DNA of 64,000 nt from Tabrizicola soli (GCF_015999335.1 NZ_JAEACP010000005.1:162536-226535); one strand, 5' to 3'. Numbered from the stretch's first letter, positions 9,364 through 18,987 are shown. Notes: generated by a model from the sequence alone, not told the origin. Translations and numbers: made by a program.

Positions 9364-10860
9364 ATGTTTCGTATGACGTCTTATTTGGTGGCGCCGGCTG
9401 CCGTCTTCCTGATGGGAAGCACCGCCTCGTTCGCGCTGACGGCGGACCAGGTGTGGCAGTCGTGGAAGGACGCGGGCGCCTCGGCCGGGCTGGAGGTGAA
9501 GGCCGCGACCGAGAACAATTCCGGCGGCGTGCTGACGCTGAACGGCGTCTCCATCGCTCCGGCCGGAGAATCGGGGATCACCATCTCGGACATGACCCTG
9601 ACCGAGGCCGCCGACGGTTCGGTCAGCATCGCGCCGGGTGCGAATATCGGGCTGGAGCTCGCGGGCGAGACCAAGGGCTCGGTCAAGGTGACGCATGACG
9701 GGCTGACGCTTGTCGCGCGCGAGGCCGACGGCGGCCTGGCCTACGACTATGGCGCGGCGAAGCTGGACCTCGTCTATGACGCCACCTCCCCGGGCGTGTC
9801 GCTGGACGGCTCGCCCGCGCCGGAAGTGAAGAATTCCGGCACGGTCGGGCTTGCGGGCCTGTCGGGGACCTATTCCGACACCCCCGGCGCCAACCGCGCC
9901 TTCGGGCTGGACATGAAGGCCGAGACGCTGGCCTATTCGACCAGCATGGACGACCCGTCGCTGGAGATGAAGCAGACCAGCACCAGCACCACCGCCGCGG
10001 TGGAGATGGCCTTCGACCTGGTGCTGCCGACCTCGATGTCGGCGGCGGGCGGCATGGCGCCGGACTTCGCCACCGCGCTGAACGAGGGGCTTTCGGTCAC
10101 CTTCGCCAGCAAGCAGGGCGAGACCAGCGGCACGATGAACCAGGAAAGCCCCTACATGCCGATGAACCTGACCATCAAGGCGGGTGGCGGCGAGGCTTCG
10201 GGCCTGTTCAACAAGGACAGCCTGTCGCTCAAGTCGGCCGGCTCGGGGCTGGAGATCGAGGGCACCTCGGGCATGATGCCGGCGCCGGTCAAGGTGACCT
10301 CGGGGCCGATCGAATTCGGGCTGAGCATGCCGGTGACGGCCGCCGAGGCCGCGGGCGACTATTCCTTCCTGGTCAAGCTGAGCCAGTTCAGCCTGAACGA
10401 GGAGACCTGGGCGCTGTTCGACCCGCAGGGCGCGCTGAAGCGTGACGCGGCGGATCTGGTGATCGACCTGTCGGGCAAGACCAGGATCGACCTGCCGGCG
10501 ATGATCGCCGCGGAAGAGACCGGGGTCGAGCCGCCGGTGCCGCAGCCGGAAAGCCTGAACATCAACGAGGTCCTGCTGAAGGTCGCAGGCGCGGCCCTGA
10601 CCGGGACCGGGGCCTTCACCTTCGACAACTCGATGGGCTTCCCGGCGCCGCTGGGCGAGGCGAACGTGACCGTGACCGGCGCCAATGCGCTGATCGACGG
10701 GCTGATCGCGACCGGGCTGATCACCGAGGACGATGCGATGGGCGCCCGGATGATGATGGGCATGTTCATGGTGCCCTCGGGCGACGATGCGCTGACCTCG
10801 AAGATCGAGGCCAAGGAGGGGATGCAGATCCTGGTGAACGGGCAGCCGCTGCCGATGTGA
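9364..10860 (+). CDS. DUF2125 domain-containing periplasmic protein
   Basis: A 498-residue protein of unknown function. A signal peptide (hydrophobic region up to SFALTADQV, residues ~1-22) suggests export to the periplasm or outer membrane. The body is beta-rich, with many alternating Gly/Thr/Ser segments, and resembles the DUF2125 family common in Rhodobacteraceae. AAGGAG at 9351-9356, seven bases before the ATG, clearly fixes the start. It interrupts the urate cluster but shows no obvious link to purine breakdown. A G/C hairpin follows the stop. Confidence 0.8.
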   Translation: MFRMTSYLVAPAAVFLMGSTASFALTADQVWQSWKDAGASAGLEVKAATENNSGGVLTLNGVSIAPAGESGITISDMTLTEAADGSVSIAPGANIGLELAGETKGSVKVTHDGLTLVAREADGGLAYDYGAAKLDLVYDATSPGVSLDGSPAPEVKNSGTVGLAGLSGTYSDTPGANRAFGLDMKAETLAYSTSMDDPSLEMKQTSTSTTAAVEMAFDLVLPTSMSAAGGMAPDFATALNEGLSVTFASKQGETSGTMNQESPYMPMNLTIKAGGGEASGLFNKDSLSLKSAGSGLEIEGTSGMMPAPVKVTSGPIEFGLSMPVTAAEAAGDYSFLVKLSQFSLNEETWALFDPQGALKRDAADLVIDLSGKTRIDLPAMIAAEETGVEPPVPQPESLNINEVLLKVAGAALTGTGAFTFDNSMGFPAPLGEANVTVTGANALIDGLIATGLITEDDAMGARMMMGMFMVPSGDDALTSKIEAKEGMQILVNGQPLPM

Positions 10861-10880
10861 TCCCGGATCGGGGCTTTGGG

Positions 10881-10908
10881 AAGGGCGGGGCTTTCGGGTC
10901 CCGCCCTT
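10881..10908 (+). terminator. Terminator-like hairpin after the DUF2125 gene
   Basis: Stem AAGGGCGGG / CCCGCCCTT with a 10-base loop, 20 bases after the stop and in the gap before the convergent LysR gene. Only a short T-containing tract (CTTC) follows. Confidence 0.45.
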
Positions 10909-10978
10909 CTTCATGCCGGGAGGGCGGATCGCCTACCTTACGGGGCCGCAGATCCGGTGCCGGGGCAGGGTGGATGAG

Positions 10979-11908
10979 TCACCCACCTTGTGCGGGAAGA
11001 CTGGCGCGGCGGAGGTCCTCGCGGATCTGGTTGGCCATGAAATCGGTGAAAAGCTGCACCTTGGGGTCCTTCAGCCGCCGGTGCTGGCTCAGCGCCGAAA
11101 GCTGCACCGGCAGCGGCGGCGTGGCGGCCGCGACCGGGACCAGCCGGCCCGTCCGCAGATGCTCGGCCACTTCGAACAGCGGTTTCAGCACGATCCCGTG
11201 CCCGTCCAGCGCCCAGCCGGTCAGCACGTCGCCGTCGTCGCTCTCGAACGGGCCCGAGATCTCGAACCGGCGCGGGCCCTCCGGGGTGAGGAGGGTCCAT
11301 TGGAACTCTTTCGCGCCGGGGAAGCGCAGGTTCAGGCAGTCGTGCCGGTCATGGACCAGCGCCGCCCCGTCGGCCGGCATCCCCCGCCGCGCGACATAGG
11401 CGGGGGCGGCGCACAGCAGGCGCGGGCAGTCGGCGATGGTGCGGACCTTCAGCGTCGAATCCTCCAGCAGCCCGAGGTGGAAGGAGACGTCGATCCCCTC
11501 GGCCACCACGTCGATGCCGCGGTCCGACAGGCGCAGGCGCACGTCGATCTGGGGGTAAAGCTCCTTGAAGGACGGCACCCTTGGCGCGATCAGCCGCCGC
11601 CCGATTCCCAGCGGCGCCGCCACGAAGATCGTGCCGCGCGGGTTCTGCGTCAGGTCCATCACCGCGGCCTCGGCCTCGTCGATCGCCTCCAGCACCCGGC
11701 GCGCGCCGTCATAGAAGATGCGGCCGTTTTCCGTGGCTTGCAGGCTGCGCGTGGTGCGGGCGAAGAGCCTTACGCCGAGATGTTTCTCCAGTTCCGAAAT
11801 CCGCGCCGAGGCGACCGCCGGCGAGGTCCGCTGGTCGCGGGCGGCGGCGGACATGCTGCCCAGTTCGTAGACGCGGACGAACATGCGGATATTGTTCACA
11901 TAGGACAT
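10979..11908 (-). CDS. LysR family transcriptional regulator of the urate cluster
   Basis: A 309-residue regulator. An N-terminal winged helix-turn-helix (residues ~1-62, with GSMSAAARDQRTSPAVASARI as the helix-turn-helix) is followed by a periplasmic-binding-protein-like effector domain from about residue 90. The ATG at 11908 (MSYVNNIRMF) gives the canonical LysR N-terminus; a GTG at 11929 would add seven residues. It is transcribed divergently from puuD with about 107 bases between starts, the standard arrangement for a LysR regulator acting on its neighbour. An intermediate such as urate could be the effector, but that is inference. Confidence 0.9.
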   Translation of the reverse strand: MSYVNNIRMFVRVYELGSMSAAARDQRTSPAVASARISELEKHLGVRLFARTTRSLQATENGRIFYDGARRVLEAIDEAEAAVMDLTQNPRGTIFVAAPLGIGRRLIAPRVPSFKELYPQIDVRLRLSDRGIDVVAEGIDVSFHLGLLEDSTLKVRTIADCPRLLCAAPAYVARRGMPADGAALVHDRHDCLNLRFPGAKEFQWTLLTPEGPRRFEISGPFESDDGDVLTGWALDGHGIVLKPLFEVAEHLRTGRLVPVAAATPPLPVQLSALSQHRRLKDPKVQLFTDFMANQIREDLRRASLPAQGG

Positions 11909-11934
11909 GCGGGGGCCATTTTTCGGCACGGCTT

Positions 11935-11970
11935 GAAAGTGATGCGGGCTTTCGCTGAATTAACAGAAAG
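11935..11970. promoter_or_regulatory. Candidate LysR binding region between regulator and puuD
   Basis: The divergent gap carries GAAAG (11935-11939), CTTTC (11949-11953) and GAAAG (11966-11970), giving alternating half-sites. CTTTC-N12-GAAAG is an inverted repeat in the position expected for LysR control of both promoters. Confidence 0.35.
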
Positions 11971-12015
11971 GTGTGCGACGGTATAGCGTGAAGGCGGCAG
12001 ACCGGGGGGGCGGGC

Positions 12016-13248
12016 ATGTACGACTGGGCGGTGCTTTGGGATTGGGTCGAGATCGCGGTGCGCTGGCTGCATGTGGTCACCGCGATCGCCTGGATCGGGT
12101 CGAGCTTCTATTTCATCGCGCTGGACCTTGGCCTGCACCGGGACCGCAACCTCGCCTCGGGCGCGGATGGCGAGGAATGGCAGGTCCATGGCGGCGGGTT
12201 CTACCACATCCAGAAATACCTGGTCGCGCCCTCGGCGATGCCGGACCATCTGGTCTGGTTCAAATGGGAAAGCTATGCGACCTGGCTGTCGGGCTTCGCC
12301 ATGCTGGTACTGGTCTATTACCTCGGGGCCGAGCTGTTCCTGATCGACCCGACGGTGATGGAGCTTTCGGTCTGGCAGGCCGTCGCGATCTCGCTGGCCT
12401 CGCTGGCCTTCGGCTGGCTGGCCTACAACACGATCTGCAAGGTCTTCGTGAACGCCAACCAGACGCTGCTGATGGTGGCCTTGTTCGTGGTCCTGGTGGG
12501 GATGAGCTGGTTCTACACCCAGGTCTTCAGCGGAAGGGCGGCGATGCTGCATCTGGGGGCCTTCACCGCCTCCATCATGTCGGGGAACGTGTTCTTCGTG
12601 ATCATGCCGAACCAGCGCGTGGTGGTGGCCGACCTGAAGGCGGGGCGGAAGCCGGACCCGAAATACGGCAAGATCGCCAAGCAGCGCAGCACCCACAACA
12701 ACTATCTGACGCTGCCGGTCGTCTTCCTGATGCTGTCGAACCATTATCCCCTGGTCTTCGCGACAAAGTGGAACTGGGTGATCGCCAGCCTCGTCTTCCT
12801 GATGGGCGTCACGATCCGGCACTGGTTCAACAGCCGCCATGCCCGCAAGGGCAGCCCCTACTGGACCTGGGGCGTCACGCTGGTCCTGTTCCTGGCCATC
12901 GCCTGGCTTTCGACCGCGCCGATGCGGCTGGTCGAGGGCGAGGCCAAGCTGGAGGGGGCCGCGCTGACCTATGCCTCGGCCGAGGGGTTCGAAGATGTCG
13001 TCGGCATCGTGCAGGGCCGCTGCAGCATGTGCCACGCGGCCGAACCCTCGTGGGAGGGGCTGCACCGGCCGCCGAAGGGCGTGGTGCTGGAGACCGAGGC
13101 CCAGATCGCGCATGAGGCGCGGCGGATCTACCTGCAGGCCGGTGTGACCCATGCCATGCCGCCGGGCAACCTCAGCTTCATGGAGCCCGAGGAACGCGCG
13201 GCGATCCTGCGCTGGTTCCGCGCGGCGGGCGCCGGCGCGCCGATCTGA
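12016..13248 (+). CDS. puuD: Urate hydroxylase PuuD (membrane, cytochrome c-linked)
   Basis: A 410-residue integral membrane protein that oxidises urate to 5-hydroxyisourate. About eight membrane helices of the DUF989/urate oxidase N domain cover residues ~10-310. A C-terminal cytochrome c domain follows, with heme motif CSMCH at 336-340. The distal methionine may be in the THAMPPGN segment. Electrons are expected to go to the respiratory chain rather than directly to O2 with H2O2 release as in soluble uricase. It begins the pathway continued by UraH, UraD and PuuE encoded a few kilobases away. Confidence 0.93.
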   Translation: MYDWAVLWDWVEIAVRWLHVVTAIAWIGSSFYFIALDLGLHRDRNLASGADGEEWQVHGGGFYHIQKYLVAPSAMPDHLVWFKWESYATWLSGFAMLVLVYYLGAELFLIDPTVMELSVWQAVAISLASLAFGWLAYNTICKVFVNANQTLLMVALFVVLVGMSWFYTQVFSGRAAMLHLGAFTASIMSGNVFFVIMPNQRVVVADLKAGRKPDPKYGKIAKQRSTHNNYLTLPVVFLMLSNHYPLVFATKWNWVIASLVFLMGVTIRHWFNSRHARKGSPYWTWGVTLVLFLAIAWLSTAPMRLVEGEAKLEGAALTYASAEGFEDVVGIVQGRCSMCHAAEPSWEGLHRPPKGVVLETEAQIAHEARRIYLQAGVTHAMPPGNLSFMEPEERAAILRWFRAAGAGAPI

Positions 13249-13286
13249 CGGCGGCAAGGACCCGCGCAGCGTCTTTTCCTGTTTCG

Positions 13287-13310
13287 GGGGCCCGGGAACA
13301 ACCCGGCCCC
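13287..13310 (+). terminator. Hairpin downstream of puuD
   Basis: GGGG-CCCGGG / CCCGG-CCCC stem with one bulged base and loop AACAA, about 40 bases after the puuD stop. No T-run. Confidence 0.35.
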
Positions 13311-13414
13311 GGCCCGGTTGGGGACGCGAACCTTGGCTGGAAGCGGCCCGCCCGGACGGCGGCCCCGCTCTTGCCCGGGGTTTGCCAAGGAGCCATCCAA
13401 TCCGGAGATAGAAG

Positions 13415-13837
13415 ATGAAACTCTATGCAACCCTTTTCGCTGCCCTTCTGGCCGTTCCGGCCTTTGCCCAGACCGAGGGCGACGCCACGGGTGAGGCCAC
13501 CGGCAACAGTGCCGGCGCCGATGCCCGGATGGAGGCCGAGATGTCCTCGCGCGTGGGGCCGGCCTTCTATAGCGACACCGAGATGACCACGCTGCGCCCG
13601 GCGACCGAGATCCAGACCCAATGGGCCACGATCAGCCCCGAGGACCAGACCGCGCTGCGCGACCGCTGCGAGAAGCTGATGAACCAGGCGTCGGAAAGCG
13701 AGGGCGGTGACGCTTCGGCGTCGGGCGGCGGCACTGCGACCGACTCGACCACGGCCGGCACGACGGCGGCCGAGATCAACATGTTCGAGAACGACGCCCA
13801 CATGCGTCAGATCTGCGAAGCGATCAAGGGTCTCTGA
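13415..13837 (+). CDS. Small secreted hypothetical protein
   Basis: A 140-residue protein not recognised as any named family. A clear signal peptide ends at VPAFAQ (residue ~19). The mature part is acidic, with Ser/Thr/Gly-rich low-complexity stretches near residues 20-35 and 93-115. Two cysteines (in RDRCEKLM and RQICEAIK) could form a disulfide. GGAG lies eight bases before the ATG at 13415. It stands alone between puuD and polA, each side closed by a hairpin. Similar small periplasmic proteins are common in Rhodobacteraceae; no function can be assigned. Confidence 0.75.
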   Translation: MKLYATLFAALLAVPAFAQTEGDATGEATGNSAGADARMEAEMSSRVGPAFYSDTEMTTLRPATEIQTQWATISPEDQTALRDRCEKLMNQASESEGGDASASGGGTATDSTTAGTTAAEINMFENDAHMRQICEAIKGL

Positions 13838-13847
13838 CCCGGACCTC

Positions 13848-13871
13848 GGGCGGGGCTTCGCGGCCCCGCCC
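13848..13871 (+). terminator. Terminator-like hairpin
   Basis: GGGCGGGGC / GCCCCGCCC stem with loop TTCGCG, about 10 bases after the stop of the secreted protein and before polA. Confidence 0.5.
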
Positions 13872-13941
13872 ATCCGCAGGGTGGCACCCCGCCGGGCTTC
13901 GTGGCAATACTGGCCCAAGCCAGCCAAGGGGGGCCAGGGAC

Positions 13942-16782
13942 ATGACATTCGGCAAGGGCCACCACCTGCACCTGATCGACGGCTCGGCCTATATCTTCCG
14001 GGCCTACCACGCGCTGCCGCCGCTGACGCGCAAGTCGGACGGCCTGCCGGTGGGCGCGGTCGCGGGCTTCTGCAACATCCTGTGGAACGAGCTGTCGCGG
14101 TCGAACGGGTCGAACGGGGACAAGGCCGCCACGCATCTGGCGGTGGTTTTCGACCATTCCTCCAGGACCTTCCGCAACGCGATCTATTCCGACTACAAGG
14201 CCAACCGCCCCGAGCCGCCCGAGGATCTGCGCCCGCAGTTCCCCCTCACGCGCGAGGCGACGCGGGCCTTCAACGTCGCCTGCCTGGAGACCGAGGGCTT
14301 CGAGGCCGACGACATCATCGCCACGCTGGCGCGGCGCGCGGTGGCGGCGGGGGGAAGCTGCACGATCATCTCCTCGGACAAGGACCTGATGCAGCTGGTC
14401 GGGCCGGGGATCGACATGTTCGACCCGATGAAGTCCCGCACCATCGGCCCCGACGAGGTGATCGAGAAATTCGGCGTCCCGCCGGACCGGGTGATCGACG
14501 TGCAGTCGCTGGCCGGAGACAGCGTCGACAACGTGCCGGGCGCGCCGGGCATCGGGCTGAAGACGGCGGCGCTCCTGATCCAGGAATACGGCGACCTCGA
14601 CACGCTTCTGGCCCGCGCCGGAGAGATCAGGCAGCCCAAGCGCCGCGATACCCTGATCGAGAACGCCGACCGCATCCGCATCAGCCGCGAGCTGGTGACG
14701 CTGCAGGATGACACGCCCGTCGACGCGACGCTCGAGGATCTGGAGATCCGGCTGCCCGAGGCCGACAAGGTTATGGAATTCCTCGCGAAGATGGAGTTCC
14801 GCACCCTGACGAAGCGCGTGGCCGACAAGCTGGGCATCGCACCCCCGTCGCTGCCCGAGACCTCGCAACTGCAGGTCACCCCCCGCGAGGAGGAGACGCA
14901 GTCGAACGAGGAGCCCCTGCCCTTCGACCACGCCTCCTATGTCCGCATCCGTGACTCCGCCACGCTGGACCGCTGGATCGCCCGCATCCGCGAGGTCGGC
15001 CATGTCGCCGTCGACACCGAGACCACCAGCCTTGACGAGATGCAGGCCGCGCTCGTGGGCATCTCGCTGGCCGTCGATCCGGGGCAGGCGGCCTATATCC
15101 CCCTGGGCCACACCACCGGCGGCGGCGACCTCTTCGGCGCGACGGCGCTGGCGCCGGACCAGCTGCCGCTTGCCGATGTGCTGGCGGCGCTGAAGCCGGT
15201 GCTGGAAGACCCGGCGGTGCTGAAGATCGGCCAGAACATGAAATACGACTGGAAGATCTTCGCCCGGAACGGCATCCGCATCACGCCCTTCGACGACACG
15301 ATGCTGATGAGCTATGCCATGCAGGCGGGCCTGAACGGCCATGGCATGGACGAGCTTGCCGACCGCTACCTCGGCCACCAGTGCATCCCGATCAAGTCGC
15401 TCCTCGGCTCGGGCAAGTCGCAGATCACCTTCGACAAGGTCGCCCTCGACGACGCGGTGAAATACGCGGCCGAGGATGCCGACGTGACCCTGCGGCTCTG
15501 GCAGCTTTTCAAGCCGCAGCTCCACCGCGCCGGGGTGACCACCGTCTACGAGACGCTGGAGCGCCCGCTGGTCCCGGTCCTGGCCGAGATGGAGATGGCC
15601 GGGATCAAGGTCGACCGCGAGGTCCTGCGCGGCATGTCCAACGTCTTCGCGCAAAAGCTCGTGCAGCTCGAGGAGGAGATCCAGTCTATCGCCGGCGAAC
15701 CGTTCAATGTCGGATCGCCGAAACAGCTGGGCGAGATCCTGTTCGACCGGATGCAGGTGCCGGGGGGCGAGCGCGGCAAGACCGGCGCCTATGGCACCGG
15801 CGCCGATGTGCTGGAAGACGTCACCACGCTGGAGGACAGCCATCCGCAGGGCGCGCGGCTGGCCGCCCGGGTTCTGGACTGGCGGCAGATCGCCAAGCTG
15901 AAATCCACCTATACCGACGCGCTGCAACAGGCGATCAACCCCGATACCGGCCGGGTCCATACCTGCTATTCCATCGCCGGGGCGAACACCGGGCGGCTGG
16001 CCTCGACCGACCCGAACCTGCAGAACATCCCCGTCCGTACCGAGGAGGGCCGCCGCATCCGCGAGGCCTTCGTCGCCCCCGCGGGCCGGGTCCTGGTGTC
16101 GCTCGACTACTCCCAGATCGAGCTGCGCATCCTCGCCCATATCGCCGACATCCCCGAGCTGCGCCGCGCCTTCGAGGAGGGGATCGACATCCACGCGCTG
16201 ACCGCGTCCGAGATGTTCAACGTGCCCTTGGACCAGATGACCCCCGAGATCCGGCGCAAGGCCAAGGCGATCAACTTCGGCGTGATCTACGGCATCTCGG
16301 GCTTCGGTCTCGCCCGCAACCTGCGCATCCCCCGGGCCGAGGCGCAGGGCTTCATAGACCGCTATTTCGAACGCTTTCCCGGCATCCGGACCTATATGTC
16401 CGATACTGTCAAGTTCGCGCAGTCGAACGGCCATGTGCAGACGCTTTTCGGTCGGAAAATCCATACGTCCGAAATCAACGCCAAGGGTCCGGGGGCAGGT
16501 TTCGCCAAGCGCGCGGCGATCAACGCGCCGATCCAGGGCACGGCGGCCGACGTGATCCGCCGCGCGATGATCCGCATGCCCGCGGCCATCGCCGGGCTCG
16601 ACGCGAAGATGCTGCTCCAGGTCCATGACGAACTTCTGTTCGAGGTGGCCGAGACCGACGTCCCCCGCCTGATCCCGGTCGCGAAGGAGGTAATGGAAAG
16701 CGCCGCCCGTCCCGCCGTCGCGCTGAAGGTCCATCTCGCGGTCGAGGCCGGGCAGGGCCCGACCTGGGCGGCGGCGCATTGA
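13942..16782 (+). CDS. polA: DNA polymerase I
   Basis: Full-length 946-residue repair and Okazaki-fragment polymerase. Domains in order: 5'-3' exonuclease (residues ~5-290, with HLIDGSAYIFRAYHALPP and the helix-hairpin-helix GAPGIGLKTA), 3'-5' proofreading exonuclease (~340-530, Asp358 and Glu360 in DTETTSLD, later EDADVT), and the polymerase domain with motif A DYSQIELR starting at Asp722 and motif C VHDE at 894-897. All metal ligands appear intact, so it should proofread. The ATG at 13942 follows a GGGGCCAGGG segment. It is transcribed alone and ends at a double hairpin shared with the HIT gene. Confidence 0.97.
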   Translation: MTFGKGHHLHLIDGSAYIFRAYHALPPLTRKSDGLPVGAVAGFCNILWNELSRSNGSNGDKAATHLAVVFDHSSRTFRNAIYSDYKANRPEPPEDLRPQFPLTREATRAFNVACLETEGFEADDIIATLARRAVAAGGSCTIISSDKDLMQLVGPGIDMFDPMKSRTIGPDEVIEKFGVPPDRVIDVQSLAGDSVDNVPGAPGIGLKTAALLIQEYGDLDTLLARAGEIRQPKRRDTLIENADRIRISRELVTLQDDTPVDATLEDLEIRLPEADKVMEFLAKMEFRTLTKRVADKLGIAPPSLPETSQLQVTPREEETQSNEEPLPFDHASYVRIRDSATLDRWIARIREVGHVAVDTETTSLDEMQAALVGISLAVDPGQAAYIPLGHTTGGGDLFGATALAPDQLPLADVLAALKPVLEDPAVLKIGQNMKYDWKIFARNGIRITPFDDTMLMSYAMQAGLNGHGMDELADRYLGHQCIPIKSLLGSGKSQITFDKVALDDAVKYAAEDADVTLRLWQLFKPQLHRAGVTTVYETLERPLVPVLAEMEMAGIKVDREVLRGMSNVFAQKLVQLEEEIQSIAGEPFNVGSPKQLGEILFDRMQVPGGERGKTGAYGTGADVLEDVTTLEDSHPQGARLAARVLDWRQIAKLKSTYTDALQQAINPDTGRVHTCYSIAGANTGRLASTDPNLQNIPVRTEEGRRIREAFVAPAGRVLVSLDYSQIELRILAHIADIPELRRAFEEGIDIHALTASEMFNVPLDQMTPEIRRKAKAINFGVIYGISGFGLARNLRIPRAEAQGFIDRYFERFPGIRTYMSDTVKFAQSNGHVQTLFGRKIHTSEINAKGPGAGFAKRAAINAPIQGTAADVIRRAMIRMPAAIAGLDAKMLLQVHDELLFEVAETDVPRLIPVAKEVMESAARPAVALKVHLAVEAGQGPTWAAAH

Positions 16783-16792
16783 TCGGGGCCTG

Positions 16793-16848
16793 ACCCCCGG
16801 ATTTCCCCTGGTGGAAATACTCCGGGGGTCCGGGGGCAGCGCCCCCGG
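16793..16848. terminator. Two consecutive hairpins between polA and the HIT gene
   Basis: Hairpin one pairs ACCCCCGGA (16793-16801) with TCCGGGGGT (16821-16829), with an inner TTTCC/GGAAA stem. Hairpin two is CCGGGGGC / GCCCCCGG (16830-16848). Both genes converge here, so this probably terminates both. Confidence 0.55.
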
Positions 16849-16869
16849 CGGCCGGCCAGGGCCCCCCGC

Positions 16870-17241
16870 TCAGGCCGGCTCGATCATCCGGCCGATCGGG
16901 CGGCCGCCCAGGATGTGCAGGTGGTAGTGCGGCACCTCCTGGTGCCCGTGGTCGCCGGTGTTCGAGATCGCGCGGAACCCGTCCTCGCCCGACAGCCCCA
17001 GGATCGCGCAGGTCTTGGCGATGGTGCGGTGGAAATCGACGATCTCCTCCTCGGATCCTTCGGCCGCGAAATGGTCGAGGCTGACATAGGCGCCTTTCGG
17101 GATCACCAGGACATGCACCGGGGCAAGCGGCCGGATGTCGTGGAAGACCAGCGTATGCGGCGTCTCCATCACGGTCCGGTTCGGGATCTCGCCGCGCAGG
17201 ATGCGGGCGAAGATATTGGTGGGGTCGTAGGTCCAGCCCAT
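16870..17241 (-). CDS. HIT family nucleotide-binding hydrolase
   Basis: A 123-residue cytoplasmic protein of the histidine triad superfamily (HINT-like branch), which hydrolyses nucleoside phosphoramidates or adenylates. The triad HYHLH (His105, 107, 109) is followed by ILGGRPIGRM. The N-terminal IFARILRGEIP is the usual HINT start. The ATG at 17241 is preferred since AGAAAGG lies eight bases upstream; an upstream GTG at 17247 would add two residues. The physiological substrate is unknown. The glycosyltransferase gene ends 15 bases upstream on the same strand, so the two may be co-transcribed. Confidence 0.92.
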   Translation of the reverse strand: MGWTYDPTNIFARILRGEIPNRTVMETPHTLVFHDIRPLAPVHVLVIPKGAYVSLDHFAAEGSEEEIVDFHRTIAKTCAILGLSGEDGFRAISNTGDHGHQEVPHYHLHILGGRPIGRMIEPA

Positions 17242-17256
17242 GGGCACAGCCTTTCT

Positions 17257-18834
17257 TCAATCGACGAACAGATAGTCGGTGGCCGCGATCTCGCGCGCCA
17301 CTTCCACCGGGATACCTAGGAATTCCGCCAGGGGCGAGGCGTTTTCCTCGGGGCTGGCGGATTGGCGGATGCGATGGTGGCCGGAAAGGTCCATGTCGCG
17401 CAGCCGGTCGCTCTCGAAGCGCAGGTCGTAGCGGATCGTCGGCAACAGCCGCGCCAAGGCCGAGGCCGGGGTGTGCGGCCCGGCCAGCCCGACGCGGCGG
17501 GCGTGGCCGATCAGGTAGTCGTCGCTGAAGTCGCAGCCGATCTCCAGAAGCCGCACCTCCGCCCGGTCGGCGTAGAAGTCCTGGATCAGGTCGGTCGAGG
17601 CCGGATCGAGGCACAGCACCAGCCGGTCGGTCCCCCAGTAGTCGAAGAGCATCCGCACCAGCGCCCGGCGGTGGCGCATCCGCTTTTCCAGGCGGCTCTG
17701 GATGCCGCCAAGGTCGGGCAGGGGGGTGGCCTCCTCGTTGAACAGATAGTCCACCGCCGGCAGTCCGGTCGCCTGCCGCACCCTCTCGACCAGGCGCTTG
17801 GCCACATGCCATTTCTTGCAGGTCACCAGCATCAGCGTGCGCCTGTGGCCGAGACTGGCCTCGGCCTCCCAGAAGCGGGGGGCAAAGCGGCGCCCCTCGC
17901 GGCCGCGGGCGGTCAGGAACTCGAACTGCCGCTTGCCGTCGCCGCCGGTGTCGAAGCTGCGCCCGGTCTCGGCATAGAGCGCGCCAAGGCTGTTCTTCAG
18001 CAGCTTCGCTTCCGGGCTGATCTTGCGGGCGAACAGGTAATCCTGGCCGAGCAGCAGATCGAGATGGTCGTCGTGGAAGGTCACCGGCATCCCGTAATCG
18101 GTGAACATCAGGAAGGTCGGCGTGCGCTTGCGCAATTCGCGGTCGGGGACCAGATGGGCGACGAGGGTCTGGAAGAAGGTCTCGTCCGGGATCCAGCTGG
18201 TGCGGAAGAAGCGCACCAGGTCGCGCCGCCTTGCGACCAGCTCCAGCACCGCCTCGACCGTGCGGCGGCGCAGGCACCACCACTGGCTGCCGATGCGCAT
18301 CTTCAGGTCCGCGGGCACCCGGCGCCTCAGCCCCAGCCGCTTCTGCCAGTCGAGCGAGGCATAGAACAGCCGCTTCCGCCGGCGCTCGTTGAACCAGTGG
18401 CGATAGATCAGCCGTTCTTCCCGGATCCCGGTCTTGATCCAGTCCGAGGTGAAGAAGTCGAAGCTCTCGATATGATCCACATCCTCGGCCTCCAGCCACC
18501 GATGCGCATATTCCGCCGTCTTGACCGGCATGCAGTCGCCCGAGAGCATGTAGAAATGCGTGGCCGCGGGAAAGGCGGCCTCGGCGGCGCGCAGGGCCTC
18601 CAGCGTCGCAGCCACCAGGCTCCACTCCCCCCAGCCGCATTTCACCCGCCGCCGGGTGAAGGTCACGCGCGGATTGTCCGCCAGCGCGCCGCGGATGCGG
18701 GCATGGTCGAAGGGATTGGCGCGGGCGTCGAAATGGATCGCAATGCAGTCGCCCCCGGCCGTCAGCCGCAGCGCCTGGGCGATGATCCCCTCGGGGTCCT
18801 TGTGACAAAGCAGGATAAAGGCAATCTGCGTCAT
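17257..18834 (-). CDS. Core-2/I-branching type glycosyltransferase with DUF5928-like C-terminus
   Basis: A 525-residue putative beta-glycosyltransferase. The N-terminal ~260 residues match the branching-enzyme family: IAFILLCHKDP at the start, HFYMLSGDCMP near residue 95, and SQWWCLRR near 185 are the family landmarks. The C-terminal ~250 residues are a separate domain seen mainly in Rhodobacteraceae (DUF5928 type). No signal peptide or membrane segment is obvious. A sulfotransferase-like gene is divergent and close, so both may decorate a surface polysaccharide; this is inference. ATG at 18834 is chosen over a GTG at 18843. Confidence 0.82.
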   Translation of the reverse strand: MTQIAFILLCHKDPEGIIAQALRLTAGGDCIAIHFDARANPFDHARIRGALADNPRVTFTRRRVKCGWGEWSLVAATLEALRAAEAAFPAATHFYMLSGDCMPVKTAEYAHRWLEAEDVDHIESFDFFTSDWIKTGIREERLIYRHWFNERRRKRLFYASLDWQKRLGLRRRVPADLKMRIGSQWWCLRRRTVEAVLELVARRRDLVRFFRTSWIPDETFFQTLVAHLVPDRELRKRTPTFLMFTDYGMPVTFHDDHLDLLLGQDYLFARKISPEAKLLKNSLGALYAETGRSFDTGGDGKRQFEFLTARGREGRRFAPRFWEAEASLGHRRTLMLVTCKKWHVAKRLVERVRQATGLPAVDYLFNEEATPLPDLGGIQSRLEKRMRHRRALVRMLFDYWGTDRLVLCLDPASTDLIQDFYADRAEVRLLEIGCDFSDDYLIGHARRVGLAGPHTPASALARLLPTIRYDLRFESDRLRDMDLSGHHRIRQSASPEENASPLAEFLGIPVEVAREIAATDYLFVD

Positions 18835-18987
18835 GCTGCGCACTGGTTAACCGGGACCACGGCCTTGGGACCACGGTCCTCCCTAAACCGCGGCAAGCTT
18901 CCTTGAAAAGCCCCAACTTGTCTGCTTGATTGCCGCAGTCCTCGTGCAGTGCTCGTTTCTGCAGGATGCCTTTGGATGGAGCGTGGC

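Noticed and set aside
13807..16779. 990-residue open frame antisense to polA
   Set aside because: Arg/His/Gly-rich translation with no family features; a by-product of high GC with codon bias in the real polA frame.
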